Numbered from the stretch's first letter, positions 24,085-31,778 are shown. The stretch is 32,840 nucleotides of DNA from an uncultured Spirochaetaceae bacterium (GCA_902802305.1 CADCLG010000037.1:1-32840); one strand, 5' to 3'. Notes: a model not told the origin generated them from the sequence alone. Numbers and translations are program-made.

Positions 24085-26995
24085 AGAAGTCATTATTACC
24101 TTGCTTTGTTTGGCTGGTATTAGTGCAGCTGTAGTTTTATTTTATAAAGATATAAATCTCTCACTTAATGCCAATTCAGAACCAATTGGTGTAATTTACT
24201 TTAAACAGAACAGTGCACAAAGACGTTTGCAAAGCAGAAATCTTTGGGAACGCATTAAGGTTTCAAGCCCTGTATACGAAGGTGATAGAATCAGAACCGG
24301 AGATTTATCAGAGGCTTCTGCTGTTTTTAATGACGGTTCAAAAATTGATATTCACGAAAACACATTAATTCAACTCTTTTCAGATGAAAACAAGGTTTTA
24401 AACTTTATAAATGGAAGCATTACACTGGCTTCTGGCAATTCAGAAGAAGAAATTGTCGTTCAGGCAGGTGATAAATTGCTGACTTTTTCAGAAAATACTT
24501 CTGCAGTTATTAGTATTCCTAAAAAAGAAGAGGTTTACGAGAAAAATGATAAAGTTCTGCAGACGGCAACTGTTACTGTTACAAGTGGTCAGGTAAGTGT
24601 TGCCCCCGCACCAAAAGAGCTGGAAGCAAAAAGTCCGTCTGAAAAAATCAGGCAGACAATTGAAAATATAACTTCAAAACCACAGGTCCTTATTCCTGAG
24701 CAGATTATTTATGCTGGTAATGCAGCTAGTGTAGAAGTAGCAGCTGTAATAGATGAAAGCGAAAAAGAAGCTTATTCAGAAGAAAGCTTAAAGGAAATTG
24801 CCAGGGAAAATACTAAAAACGGCAAATTGGAAGAAGATTCTTCCAGATTAAAGGTTATAATGCCACCTCTTGCTTATTCTGTGTCTCAAAAAGAAAACTC
24901 AAAAACTTTGATTCCTTTTTTCTGGGAAAAATATGATGATATAAAAATCGATCTTTCCTATAGTCCGTCTTTTGATGAGATTATCGAAAGTCAGATTTTT
25001 TCTATGCAGAATCATAAGGGAAATATTGAAGTAGATTTTGGTATTCCTGGTGACATAATTTACTGGCGGGCTTCTCCAGTTCAGGCTATTGAAGGCGTAA
25101 ATAAAGAAGACTTGTTTTCACAGGGAAAAATTATCATAAAATCTGATGATGCAACAGCTCTAAATGAAAGTATTAAAACAGTTTTTGATAAAAAAGCTGA
25201 AAAAATTACCCAGAAGAGCAGGGAAAGTGACAGCAGCGTAAAAGCTACTCAGAAAAAAACAATTGATGAACTTCCTAAGGCTACAAGGGTAGAAGCTGTA
25301 GAAAAGCCAAAAATCATTGTAGAAACTGAAAATCCAAATTTTGATAAAAAAATTCAAGAAATTGAAATCTTAAAAGAGCATGAAAAAGAACGTCTTCTTA
25401 GAGAAAAGCTTGAAGCAGAAAGACTTGAAAAAGAACGCAAGGAAAGGGAAAGACAGAAGAAGCTTGAAGAAGAAAAACGTCTTGAAGAAGAAAGGCGACT
25501 TGCAGAGCAGAAAAGACTTGCTGCTGAGCGTGCGGCAAAAAAAGAAGCAGAAAGAAAATTAAAAGAAGAAGAGCGCAGAAAGGCTGAGCTTGAAAAGAAA
25601 CGTCGTGCAGAAGAAGCAAAAAGACTTGAAGAAGAAAAGCGTCTGGCCGCCGAAAGAAAAAAAGCAGAGGAAGAAAAACGACTGGCAGAAGAAAAGCGTC
25701 GTGAAGAAGAAAGACTTGCCGCTGCAAAACGCAGGGAAGAGGAAAAGCTTGCAGAGCAAAAACGTCTTGCTGAACAGAAGCGTTTAGAAGAGGAAAGGCG
25801 TCTTGCTGAAGAAAAACGCATAGCGGAAGAAAAAAAAGCTGCAGAAGAAGCCCGTCTGCTTGCAGAGCAAAAACGTAAGGAAGAAGAAAAGAGAATCGCT
25901 GAAGAAAAGCTCCGTGAGGCACTGAGAAAGGCCGAGGAAGAGCGGAAGGCAGAAGAGGCGCGGATTGCTGCCGAAAAGCAGAAGGCAGAAGAAGAAAAGC
26001 GTAAAAAGGAAGAGCAGCGTCAGGCAATTTTAAAGATGGCCGAAGAAGCCAGAAAGAAAGAAGAGTTGAGACTTGCTCAGGAAAAACAGAGGGAAGAAAA
26101 AGAGCGTCGTGCTGAAGAAGAAAGAAAACTGGAAGAAGGTCGACTGATTGAAGCAGCTCGTCAGGAAGAACTGCGCATTCAGGAAGAAAACAGAAAAAAA
26201 GAAGAGTTTCTCCTGCTTGAACAGGCTAGAAAATATGAAGAAGAGCGTCTCGCCGAGGAAGCCCGTCGTTTGGAAGAAGAAAGAAAAGCTGAAGAAGAAC
26301 GCAAAGCCCGTGAAGAAGCAGCTAGACTTGCTGAACTGGAGCGTATAGAAGGTACAAGACTTTTAAATGAATCTTTACGTCTGGCAGAGGAACTTAAAGG
26401 TCAGCAGAAAAATTCAGAAGAAGCGGCAGAAGTTCTTACCAATTCTACCGAAACTCCAGAAGCTGGAAAAAAATCAGAGGAAACAATAAGATCAGAAGAA
26501 GCTTTAAAGAGAGCCAAAGAAAGAAGTGAAGCAGACGCTCAGGTAAATGCTGAAGAGACTGCCAAAAATACAGAAGCTGATGAAGAACAAAAAGCAGCTG
26601 CCGCTAAAGATAAGCTTCTAAAAATTACAGAGAGAACTCCTGTGCTGACAGCTCCAGAGGCAAATCAGGTATTTACAGATGCCGATTTTACAAAAGGCCC
26701 AAGAATTACATTTGCATGGAAAGAAATTGAAGGAGCAATGGCTTACAGATTTGTTATTAAAAATGAAGCTGGAAAAGCTTTGCTCGTAAAAACTTTAAAT
26801 ACAAACAGATATTTGCTTTCAGATAGAATATCTCTTCTTTCTGCGGATGGCATATATGAATGGTCTGTAACAGCTTTGACTAAGATAGATAATAAAACTT
26901 ATGCAAGTAAAACCAGCAGCCGAAAACTTAAGATTCAACTTCTTGAAGTTAAGGCTGCAAATGTTGATACAAGCAATCTGGTTACTGGAAAATAA
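24050..26995 (+). CDS. Inner-membrane FecR-domain protein with ~350-residue ER/K single alpha-helix and C-terminal Fn3-like domain
   Basis: 981 aa. A single N-terminal membrane helix (~12-31, VIITLLCLAGISAAVVLFY) is followed by a FecR-type domain (~44-130: VYEGDRIRTGDLSEASAVF, NGSITLASG) in the periplasm. A mixed linker with a second beta-rich module comes next (~270-370). Residues ~436-785 form an unbroken run of Glu/Lys/Arg/Ala-rich heptad-free repeats (EEEKRLAEEKRREEE), typical of a stable single alpha-helix; at 0.15 nm per residue this would be about 50 nm. The C-terminal ~110 residues (ITFAWKEIEGAMAYRFVIKN) look Fn3-like. A rod spanning or running along the periplasm, perhaps towards peptidoglycan or the co-encoded surface protein, is inference. 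The start overlaps the cyclase gene by 35 nt. The DNA is low complexity here and makes long spurious antisense frames. Confidence 0.82.
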   Translation: MKKKRNTRLTAKEVIITLLCLAGISAAVVLFYKDINLSLNANSEPIGVIYFKQNSAQRRLQSRNLWERIKVSSPVYEGDRIRTGDLSEASAVFNDGSKIDIHENTLIQLFSDENKVLNFINGSITLASGNSEEEIVVQAGDKLLTFSENTSAVISIPKKEEVYEKNDKVLQTATVTVTSGQVSVAPAPKELEAKSPSEKIRQTIENITSKPQVLIPEQIIYAGNAASVEVAAVIDESEKEAYSEESLKEIARENTKNGKLEEDSSRLKVIMPPLAYSVSQKENSKTLIPFFWEKYDDIKIDLSYSPSFDEIIESQIFSMQNHKGNIEVDFGIPGDIIYWRASPVQAIEGVNKEDLFSQGKIIIKSDDATALNESIKTVFDKKAEKITQKSRESDSSVKATQKKTIDELPKATRVEAVEKPKIIVETENPNFDKKIQEIEILKEHEKERLLREKLEAERLEKERKERERQKKLEEEKRLEEERRLAEQKRLAAERAAKKEAERKLKEEERRKAELEKKRRAEEAKRLEEEKRLAAERKKAEEEKRLAEEKRREEERLAAAKRREEEKLAEQKRLAEQKRLEEERRLAEEKRIAEEKKAAEEARLLAEQKRKEEEKRIAEEKLREALRKAEEERKAEEARIAAEKQKAEEEKRKKEEQRQAILKMAEEARKKEELRLAQEKQREEKERRAEEERKLEEGRLIEAARQEELRIQEENRKKEEFLLLEQARKYEEERLAEEARRLEEERKAEEERKAREEAARLAELERIEGTRLLNESLRLAEELKGQQKNSEEAAEVLTNSTETPEAGKKSEETIRSEEALKRAKERSEADAQVNAEETAKNTEADEEQKAAAAKDKLLKITERTPVLTAPEANQVFTDADFTKGPRITFAWKEIEGAMAYRFVIKNEAGKALLVKTLNTNRYLLSDRISLLSADGIYEWSVTALTKIDNKTYASKTSSRKLKIQLLEVKAANVDTSNLVTGK

Positions 26996-27013
26996 TTTTT
27001 GCAGAAAAATTAT
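26992..27013. terminator. AT-rich hairpin between convergent genes
   Basis: ATAATTTTT, loop GCAG, AAAAATTAT is a perfect 9-bp inverted repeat covering the stop codons of both convergent genes (26995 and 27010). A weak bidirectional terminator is likely, with the T-rich arm acting as the tract. Confidence 0.45.
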
Positions 27014-27597
27014 CTCTGCAAAGTTCCGTCGTGAACTTTCTTTGCCGTCGCTTCATCAGTGAGAATGCGAACAAGCTCCATAGCGAATTCTTCAGCGGCA
27101 CCTGCTCCACGGCTTGTAACCAGATTTCCATCTGTAATAAAAGTTTTGTCAGAATATCCAGAAAGATAATCTTCTTTTGCCTCGCCTTCCATATCAGGAT
27201 AGCAGGTCCATTTTTTATCTTTGAGGATATTTGTTTTTCCCAAAACTACAGCAGGAGAAGCACAGATTGCAGCAACAAGTTTTTCATTTGCATGGCATTT
27301 TTCAAGATGCTTATGCAAATCATCAGAAGCAGCAAGATTTTGTGCGCCAAGAGAACCACCCGGGCAGATTACACAATCTGGAAGATTTTGGCTGAATTTT
27401 GAAAGATATTCTTTCATCGTTGTGTCTGTAATTATTGGTACTTTATGTGAACCCATTACAATACAAGGATTTTCAGCTTGTGAAGAAGTAACTGCAACTG
27501 TAATTACATTTACTCCAGCTCTTCTCAAATAATCTACTGGCGTTAGGGCTTCAATTTCCTCGAATCCATCTGCAAAAAAAATTGCTGCTGTTTTCAT
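27010..27597 (-). CDS. DJ-1/PfpI family protein
   Basis: 195 aa, typical of the DJ-1/ThiJ branch. The nucleophile elbow AAICASPAVVLG carries Cys112, the partner Glu16 sits in DGFEEIEALTPVDYLRRAG as in human DJ-1, and CPGG and VTSRGAGAAEEFA are family-typical. Members act as redox sensors, chaperones, glyoxalases or proposed deglycases; the exact activity cannot be told from sequence. A ribosome binding site (AGGAG, then AAAAAC) precedes the ATG. The gene lies downstream of the CobW-type gene on the same strand, 94 nt away, with a complex hairpin region between. A link to metal or carbonyl stress is inferred from this pairing only. Confidence 0.9.
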   Translation of the reverse strand: MKTAAIFFADGFEEIEALTPVDYLRRAGVNVITVAVTSSQAENPCIVMGSHKVPIITDTTMKEYLSKFSQNLPDCVICPGGSLGAQNLAASDDLHKHLEKCHANEKLVAAICASPAVVLGKTNILKDKKWTCYPDMEGEAKEDYLSGYSDKTFITDGNLVTSRGAGAAEEFAMELVRILTDEATAKKVHDGTLQR

Positions 27598-27618
27598 GTT
27601 TTTCTCCTAAAATATTTT

Positions 27619-27690
27619 TGCAGTTTGCTTATGCAAACTGCAGAAGCAGCTGGTACCAATTGTGTGCTTAGTACCAGTATCCAGCTGCTT
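27619..27690 (-). promoter_or_regulatory. Two strong hairpins between the CobW-type gene and the DJ-1 gene
   Basis: Hairpin A is TGCAGTTTGC, loop 4, GCAAACTGCA (27619-27628 with 27633-27642), a perfect 10 bp. Hairpin B pairs AAGCAGCTGG (27644-27653) with CCAGCTGCTT (27681-27690). A competing inner pairing, CTGGTAC with GTACCAG (27650-27656 with 27671-27677), uses the same CTGG. No T tract follows on the minus strand, so this is not a plain terminator. It could be a processing site, an attenuator or a leader control element for the DJ-1 gene. Confidence 0.5.
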
Positions 27691-27691
27691 A

Positions 27692-28936
27692 TTAGTCTGC
27701 TAAACAGGCATCTAAATCAGCTTCTATCTGCTTTCTGTCAAGATGACGTCCGATTACAACAAGTTTAATCATTCTGTCACCAACTTTTTCATCCCAGTCC
27801 TTTTTCATTTCTGGATTTTCTCTCAAAACTCTTTCCTGTTCACGTTTAGGGCAGGAAGCAAGCCACTGTCCTGAATAACCAGCCTGAATCTGTCTGCCGG
27901 AAGTTTCCAAAACCATAGCCATGTCATCTTCATCACTGAACCAGATTACACCCTTAGAACGGATGATATTTCTAGGCCAGCGGGCTGCATATTGATCCAG
28001 TTTTACACGGTCAAAAGGCTTGCGGCGGTAATAAACAAAAGAACCGATTCCGTATTCATCTTCGGCTTCACCTTCATGCTTGTGTTCGTGATGATGATGG
28101 TGGTGTTCCTCATGGTGGTCATGATCATCGTCGTCATCATGGTGATGATGTTCATGCTCCTCGTGATGTTCGTCATGTTCATCATGATGCTCGTGGTGTT
28201 CGTGTTCGTCATCGTCGTCATTATCTTCTTCAGCATCATGTTCTTCCAGGGCTTTTACCCAACCAGCAGAAGCATATACTGTTTCAAAATCAAAACGACC
28301 TGTACCAATTATGTCTTCGACAGGAACTTCACAGCGGGTAGTCTCAAGAACTTTAACAGTTGGTTGAATCTTGTTGATTACAGCGCGAACCATTTTCATC
28401 TGCTCGTCTGTTACTAAATCGCGTTTGTTTACAATTAAAGTTGAACAGAACTCAATCTGCTGGATAAGAAGAGACTCAATATCTTCTTCATCAATATCTT
28501 TTTTAAGCAGAGCCTTTCCTTCATCAAACTCTTCTACAAGACGGCTTGCATCTACAACGCCGACAACATTATCCAAAGTTCCAATTTCAATAGATTCAAT
28601 TGCCTGAGCGATAGGCATTGGCTCACAAACACCAGATGCTTCAATCATAATATAGTCAAACTTTCCTGTTTTCATCAGGTTTTCAATCTGAGTAACCATA
28701 TCTGATTTCAAAGTACAGCAAATACAGCCGTTTGTAAGTGGAACAAGACTGCTTGAATCTTCAATTTTTGCTTCTTTTGAAATAAGTCTTTCATCAACGT
28801 TTACTTCACCAATATCATTTACAATTACAGCAACCTTATAGCCTTTCTGATTAGTAAGAACTCTGTTTAAAAGAGTAGTTTTTCCAGCTCCAAGATAACC
28901 GCAGAGCAAAGTGATTGGAATCTTCTTTTTTGCCAT
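27692..28936 (-). CDS. CobW/COG0523 family GTPase with His-rich metal-binding insert (probable zinc metallochaperone)
   Basis: 414 aa. The N-terminal GTPase domain has Walker A GYLGAGKTT (residues 13-21), the family's metal-binding CxCC in NGCICCTL (Cys71, Cys73, Cys74), EASGVCEP, and VNKRD for guanine. After it, residues ~230-290 form a His/Asp/Glu stretch with about 25 His, then the CobW C-terminal domain (YYRRKPFDRVKLDQYAARWP). These proteins hand zinc or other metals to client enzymes using GTP; a long His tract usually points to zinc or nickel storage. No client gene is obvious nearby. The ribosome binding site AGAGGT precedes the ATG. The gene is divergent from argR, and a TATAAT on its strand (28976-28971) may be its -10. 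Confidence 0.92.
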   Translation of the reverse strand: MAKKKIPITLLCGYLGAGKTTLLNRVLTNQKGYKVAVIVNDIGEVNVDERLISKEAKIEDSSSLVPLTNGCICCTLKSDMVTQIENLMKTGKFDYIMIEASGVCEPMPIAQAIESIEIGTLDNVVGVVDASRLVEEFDEGKALLKKDIDEEDIESLLIQQIEFCSTLIVNKRDLVTDEQMKMVRAVINKIQPTVKVLETTRCEVPVEDIIGTGRFDFETVYASAGWVKALEEHDAEEDNDDDDEHEHHEHHDEHDEHHEEHEHHHHDDDDDHDHHEEHHHHHHEHKHEGEAEDEYGIGSFVYYRRKPFDRVKLDQYAARWPRNIIRSKGVIWFSDEDDMAMVLETSGRQIQAGYSGQWLASCPKREQERVLRENPEMKKDWDEKVGDRMIKLVVIGRHLDRKQIEADLDACLAD

Positions 28937-29045
28937 TTTTATACCTCTAAAAAATTATCTACATATAAATATTATATTCTTAAATATAATAAAAGAATCT
29001 CAAAGTGAAAAGTCTTTTTTTTGAATGTATATCTATAGAATAAAA

Positions 29046-29081
29046 TGCATAAATATTGTATATTTTCTGTATAAATATACA
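29046..29081. promoter_or_regulatory. Two ARG-box-like palindromes in front of argR
   Basis: Box 1 is TGCATAAATATTGTA (29046-29060), an imperfect palindrome close to known ARG boxes. Box 2 is TGTATA-AA-TATACA (29068-29081), a perfect one. Their centres are ~21.5 bp apart, two helical turns, as expected for an ArgR hexamer binding paired boxes. They lie 15-50 nt before the argR ATG, so autoregulation is likely. Confidence 0.6.
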
Positions 29082-29096
29082 TCTTCTGAGGATTTT

Positions 29097-29570
29097 ATGA
29101 AAGAACGTCAGTCACGCTTAAAGGCAATCAAAACTCTTATCAAGAATAACACAATTGAAAGTCAGGATGATTTACTTTCTCTGCTTTTAAAGGAAGGATT
29201 TGATGTTACTCTGGCAACTTTAAGCCGTGATTTAAAATTATTAAAAGTTGGAAAAGTGCCTGATGGAAAATCCGGCTATATGTATGCTATGCCCGGTGAT
29301 GATGAAAACGGTGAATCCGAAGCAATTTATGTTCAGGATTTTTTACGTGGTTATGTAAGCATTGACTGGAGCGGAAATATTGTAGTTATAAAAACTTTCC
29401 CTGGTCATGCAAATACTGTTTGTAATGCAATAGATAATCTTAATATGGACGAAGTTCTGGGAACTGTTGCCGGCGATAACTGTATGTTTGCCTGCTTGCG
29501 TGAAGGCGTTACAGGAAAAGATTTTATGGCCAAATTAAGAAAACACATTCCCGGAATTGAAGAAGGATAA
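29097..29570 (+). CDS. argR: Arginine repressor ArgR
   Basis: 157 aa, the normal size. The N-terminal winged helix-turn-helix shows RQSRLKAIKTLIKNN and the recognition segment VTLATLSRDLKLLKVGKV. The C-terminal hexamerisation/arginine domain shows VIKTFPGHANTVCNAID and EVLGTVAGDNCMFACLRE. ArgR represses arginine biosynthesis, and activates catabolism in some bacteria, when arginine is bound. The arginine-binding Asp pair (GDD in E. coli and Bacillus) is GDN here. ATG 29097 was chosen for its GAGGAT ribosome binding site; an upstream in-frame ATG at 29025 would put the ARG-box palindromes inside the gene. Likely targets in this window are argR itself and perhaps argF ~21 kb away. Confidence 0.92.
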   Translation: MKERQSRLKAIKTLIKNNTIESQDDLLSLLLKEGFDVTLATLSRDLKLLKVGKVPDGKSGYMYAMPGDDENGESEAIYVQDFLRGYVSIDWSGNIVVIKTFPGHANTVCNAIDNLNMDEVLGTVAGDNCMFACLREGVTGKDFMAKLRKHIPGIEEG

Positions 29571-29587
29571 GAGTAATTAAAAATTAA

Positions 29588-29651
29588 GAATTGACAATGG
29601 ATAATTAGTTTTTTTGTAATTGTCAATTCTCCATTATCAATTGTCCATTGT
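29588..29651. repeat. Intergenic palindromic repeat element
   Basis: GAATTGACAAT (29588-29598) pairs perfectly with ATTGTCAATTC (29619-29629). ACAATGGA (29594-29601) can instead pair with TCCATTGT (29644-29651), giving alternative folds. Composed of repeated ATTGACAATGGATAAT-like words, it looks like a dispersed intergenic repeat (MITE- or REP-like). It follows argR by 18 nt and may also act as its terminator. Confidence 0.6.
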
Positions 29652-29659
29652 ATTCCCCC

Positions 29660-29688
29660 TTGTTTCTAAATTGATTTTCAGTTAAATT
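29660..29688 (+). promoter_or_regulatory. Candidate promoter giving a leaderless transcript
   Basis: TTGTTT (29660-29665), 17-nt spacer, TAAATT (29683-29688), then 6 nt to ATG 29695. No Shine-Dalgarno is present, so transcription would begin at the start codon. Confidence 0.45.
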
Positions 29689-29694
29689 ATTTCT

Positions 29695-31008
29695 ATGTTA
29701 TTTACCAGTACAAGAAATAATAATATAACAGTTCCTTTTTCTGTGGCTGTAAAATCCTGCATACCGGAAGATGGCGGTGTTTTTGTTCCATCTGCCTCTT
29801 CAATAGAGGATTTACGACGCTGGATTTATTATATTGACGAAACAACTCCATTTTCTTCTATTGCAGGTACTTTGACATCTGCTTTTATTCAGGATGAGTT
29901 TTCTCCTATTATTTGTGAAAAAATTGCAACTTCTGCATTTCCTTTTGAACCTGTAGTAAAACAGCTGGATGAGCATTTATTCTGCATGGAATTATTTCAT
30001 GGTTATACAGGCTGTCACAGGGATTTTGGCGTAAGTTATTTATGCTCTTATCTTGAAACAACCAGCGAACTCAATGGCGGCGAAACTCTTTTTGTTGAAT
30101 ATACAAATGGAGAATTGGGAGCCCTGCTTTCTAAGGTTTTAAAAGGAAAAAAACATATAAAGGCTCTTCTTGTTTATAAAAAAGGAACCGTTCGTGGTCT
30201 TAAAGAAGAAGATTATGTATGGAATGGTGGAAATATTTATCCAGTAGAAATGGAAGGTTCAGAAAAAGAAATAAAAAATGCTATCCGGGAGATTTTTGCA
30301 GACAGGGATTTTGTAAAAGCTCATAATTTGTCTCTGGCAAATACGACAAATATCGGGCGTCTGCTGGCTCAGGTTTTTTATTTTCCTTATGCCTTTGCTC
30401 AGGTTAAACACAAGGTAGACGGTGATATTTTTTATGCACTTGATGCTGGCAATTATTCTACTTTGGTTGCAGGTCTTTACAGCTGGCGTTTTGCACTTCC
30501 TTTAAATGGTTTTTATCTTCCTTCAACATCTGCCTTGTTTATGAATCTTGCAGAAGATCCTGTTGTAATGGATTCTGTCGTAGATTTTGATAAAAGGCAG
30601 AGCGTTAATCCTGTAGACCCAGCAAATCTGGAAAGACTGGAATCTTTTTTTGGCAAGCATAATTCCATGCTGCGTACTTTTGTAACTCCAGTTTCTGTAA
30701 GTGAGCGTGACAGAGAAAAGGCTGCAAAGGAGCTTTTTATTAAATACGGAGTTTTTGCAGAACAGGGAACAGCCAGTGCCTATGCAACTATCCAACAGAA
30801 TAGAGGAACCGTATATTCAGATGATGACAATTACATTCTTATTTCTCAGAAGCATCCAAGCTTGAGTATTGATTATTGTCGTCATGTTATTGGAGAAGTA
30901 CCTGAAATGCCGGATAATATTCGAGAAAGTCTACGTCCGGTAGAGTTGGGACGCCCTGTTATTACTTCAGCAGATGAATTGAAGAAGATTATTAAGCTGA
31001 TATGGTGA
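29695..31008 (+). CDS. Threonine synthase-like protein without the PLP lysine (probable pseudoenzyme)
   Basis: 437 aa, full length for bacterial ThrC (E. coli 428 aa), with recognisable family stretches: the N-terminal FTSTRNNNITVPFSVAV, NTTNIGRLLAQVFYFPYAFA and YALDAGNYSTLVAGLYSWR. The PLP site that normally reads LFHGPTLAFKDFG is LFHGYTGCHRDFG, so the Schiff-base lysine (E. coli Lys107) is Arg109. The SGDTGSA-type and SGNFG-type phosphate/PLP loops are also changed (YTNGELGAL, DAGNYST). The frame is intact, with no stops or shifts. It therefore cannot work as a normal threonine synthase; a ligand-binding or structural role is possible. A true thrC probably lies elsewhere. It follows argR and an intergenic repeat and starts without a ribosome binding site. 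Confidence 0.75.
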   Translation: MLFTSTRNNNITVPFSVAVKSCIPEDGGVFVPSASSIEDLRRWIYYIDETTPFSSIAGTLTSAFIQDEFSPIICEKIATSAFPFEPVVKQLDEHLFCMELFHGYTGCHRDFGVSYLCSYLETTSELNGGETLFVEYTNGELGALLSKVLKGKKHIKALLVYKKGTVRGLKEEDYVWNGGNIYPVEMEGSEKEIKNAIREIFADRDFVKAHNLSLANTTNIGRLLAQVFYFPYAFAQVKHKVDGDIFYALDAGNYSTLVAGLYSWRFALPLNGFYLPSTSALFMNLAEDPVVMDSVVDFDKRQSVNPVDPANLERLESFFGKHNSMLRTFVTPVSVSERDREKAAKELFIKYGVFAEQGTASAYATIQQNRGTVYSDDDNYILISQKHPSLSIDYCRHVIGEVPEMPDNIRESLRPVELGRPVITSADELKKIIKLIW

Positions 31009-31021
31009 AAGGTATATTGGC

Positions 31022-31048
31022 GAGATTTATTCAATTCTTGTAAATCTC
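31022..31048 (+). terminator. Candidate terminator hairpin
   Basis: GAGATTTA (31022-31029) pairs with TAAATCTC (31041-31048) across an 11-nt loop, 13 nt after the preceding stop. Only a poor T-rich run follows, so termination may be weak. Confidence 0.4.
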
Positions 31049-31054
31049 TGTTAT

Positions 31055-31082
31055 TTGTTGCACTTTTTGTGTGATGTATTAT
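31055..31082 (+). promoter_or_regulatory. Candidate promoter of the YczE-like gene, leaderless geometry
   Basis: TTGTTG (31055-31060), 16-nt spacer, TATTAT (31077-31082), then 6 nt to ATG 31089. No Shine-Dalgarno was seen. Confidence 0.45.
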
Positions 31083-31088
31083 AGCGGC

Positions 31089-31736
31089 ATGGAAAGGAAA
31101 AATCTTGTAAAGCGTATTTTGATGTCGCTTTTTGGTGTAATAATCTGTGCAATCAGTGTGGGGATTTTTAAAATTGCTGCTCTTGGCGTAGATCCCTTTC
31201 AGTCTTTTATGGCTGGACTAGATGCTTTGGTGCCGATTAAGTTTGGAACTCTTTATGTGATTGCAAATGCTGTGCTTTTTATTTTTATGCTGATTTTTGA
31301 CCGTCATTATATTGGAATTGCAACTTTTATCAATTTATTTTTGCTGGGCTATATCACCCAGTTTACCTACGAGTTTTTGCAGACTGTGATTGTTGAGCCT
31401 GCAATTTGGGTTCGCGTACTTTGTCTGATTGTCGGTGTTGTGATTATCTGCTTTGGTTCTGCTTTTTATATGACTGCCGACCTTGGCGTTTCTACTTATG
31501 ATGCCGTTGCCCTGATTATTGTGAATACATGGAAACGCGGTAAGTTCCAGTATGTGAGAATTATTACTGATGTGGTATGTGTTCTTCTTGGCGTGGGACT
31601 CTTTCTGCTTTCTGGTGGGGGCATGAAGGGGATTATCGCAATAGCCGGAGTTGGAACTATAATTACTGCATTTTTTATGGGGCCTCTTATCGAGTTTTTC
31701 AATGTGCATTGTGCTCGCCCTGTTTTGAATAAATAA
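31089..31736 (+). CDS. YczE/YitT-like integral membrane protein
   Basis: 215 aa from ATG 31089; GTG 31071 and ATG 31074 are in frame, but the promoter -10 overlaps them. It has about five hydrophobic helices and the family opening RILMSLFGVIICAISVGIF with AALGVDPFQSFMAGL, a second pseudo-repeat FYMTADLGVSTYDAVALII, and a C-terminal GTIITAFFMGPLIEFF. This matches the COG2364 (YczE) group of inner-membrane proteins, whose function is unknown; some are linked to secondary-metabolite gene clusters or transport. The internal duplication (LGVDPFQ / LGVSTYD) is typical. It stands alone between a weak hairpin and a GC-rich repeat, so the context gives no further clue. Confidence 0.83.
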   Translation: MERKNLVKRILMSLFGVIICAISVGIFKIAALGVDPFQSFMAGLDALVPIKFGTLYVIANAVLFIFMLIFDRHYIGIATFINLFLLGYITQFTYEFLQTVIVEPAIWVRVLCLIVGVVIICFGSAFYMTADLGVSTYDAVALIIVNTWKRGKFQYVRIITDVVCVLLGVGLFLLSGGGMKGIIAIAGVGTIITAFFMGPLIEFFNVHCARPVLNK

Positions 31737-31739
31737 GGA

Positions 31740-31778
31740 GGGGGAGGTCTCCCCCTGCGCCCGCACTTCGTTGCGGGC
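31740..31778. repeat. GC-rich double hairpin repeat
   Basis: GGGGGA/TCCCCC (31740-31745 with 31750-31755) is followed by GCCCGCA/TGCGGGC (31759-31765 with 31772-31778). The ~70 bp around it are far richer in GC than the neighbours and look like an inserted dispersed repeat. It may also stop transcription between the membrane gene and the nitroreductase. Confidence 0.6.

Noticed and set aside
25354..26027. Long minus-strand frames (155 and 209 residues, Ser/Phe- or Leu/Pro-rich) opposite the ER/K helix
   Set aside because: They are by-products of repetitive GAA/AAG codons on the plus strand; no ribosome binding site and no plausible protein composition.
27992..28417. Plus-strand 141-residue frame rich in Met/Val/Phe opposite the His-rich tract
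   Set aside because: It mirrors His/Asp/Glu codons of the CobW-type gene; the apparent hydrophobic protein is a composition artefact.
29025..29096. Longer ArgR start at ATG 29025
   Set aside because: It would put the ARG-box palindromes inside the coding region and adds a non-homologous Tyr/Ile-rich leader; ATG 29097 has the ribosome binding site.
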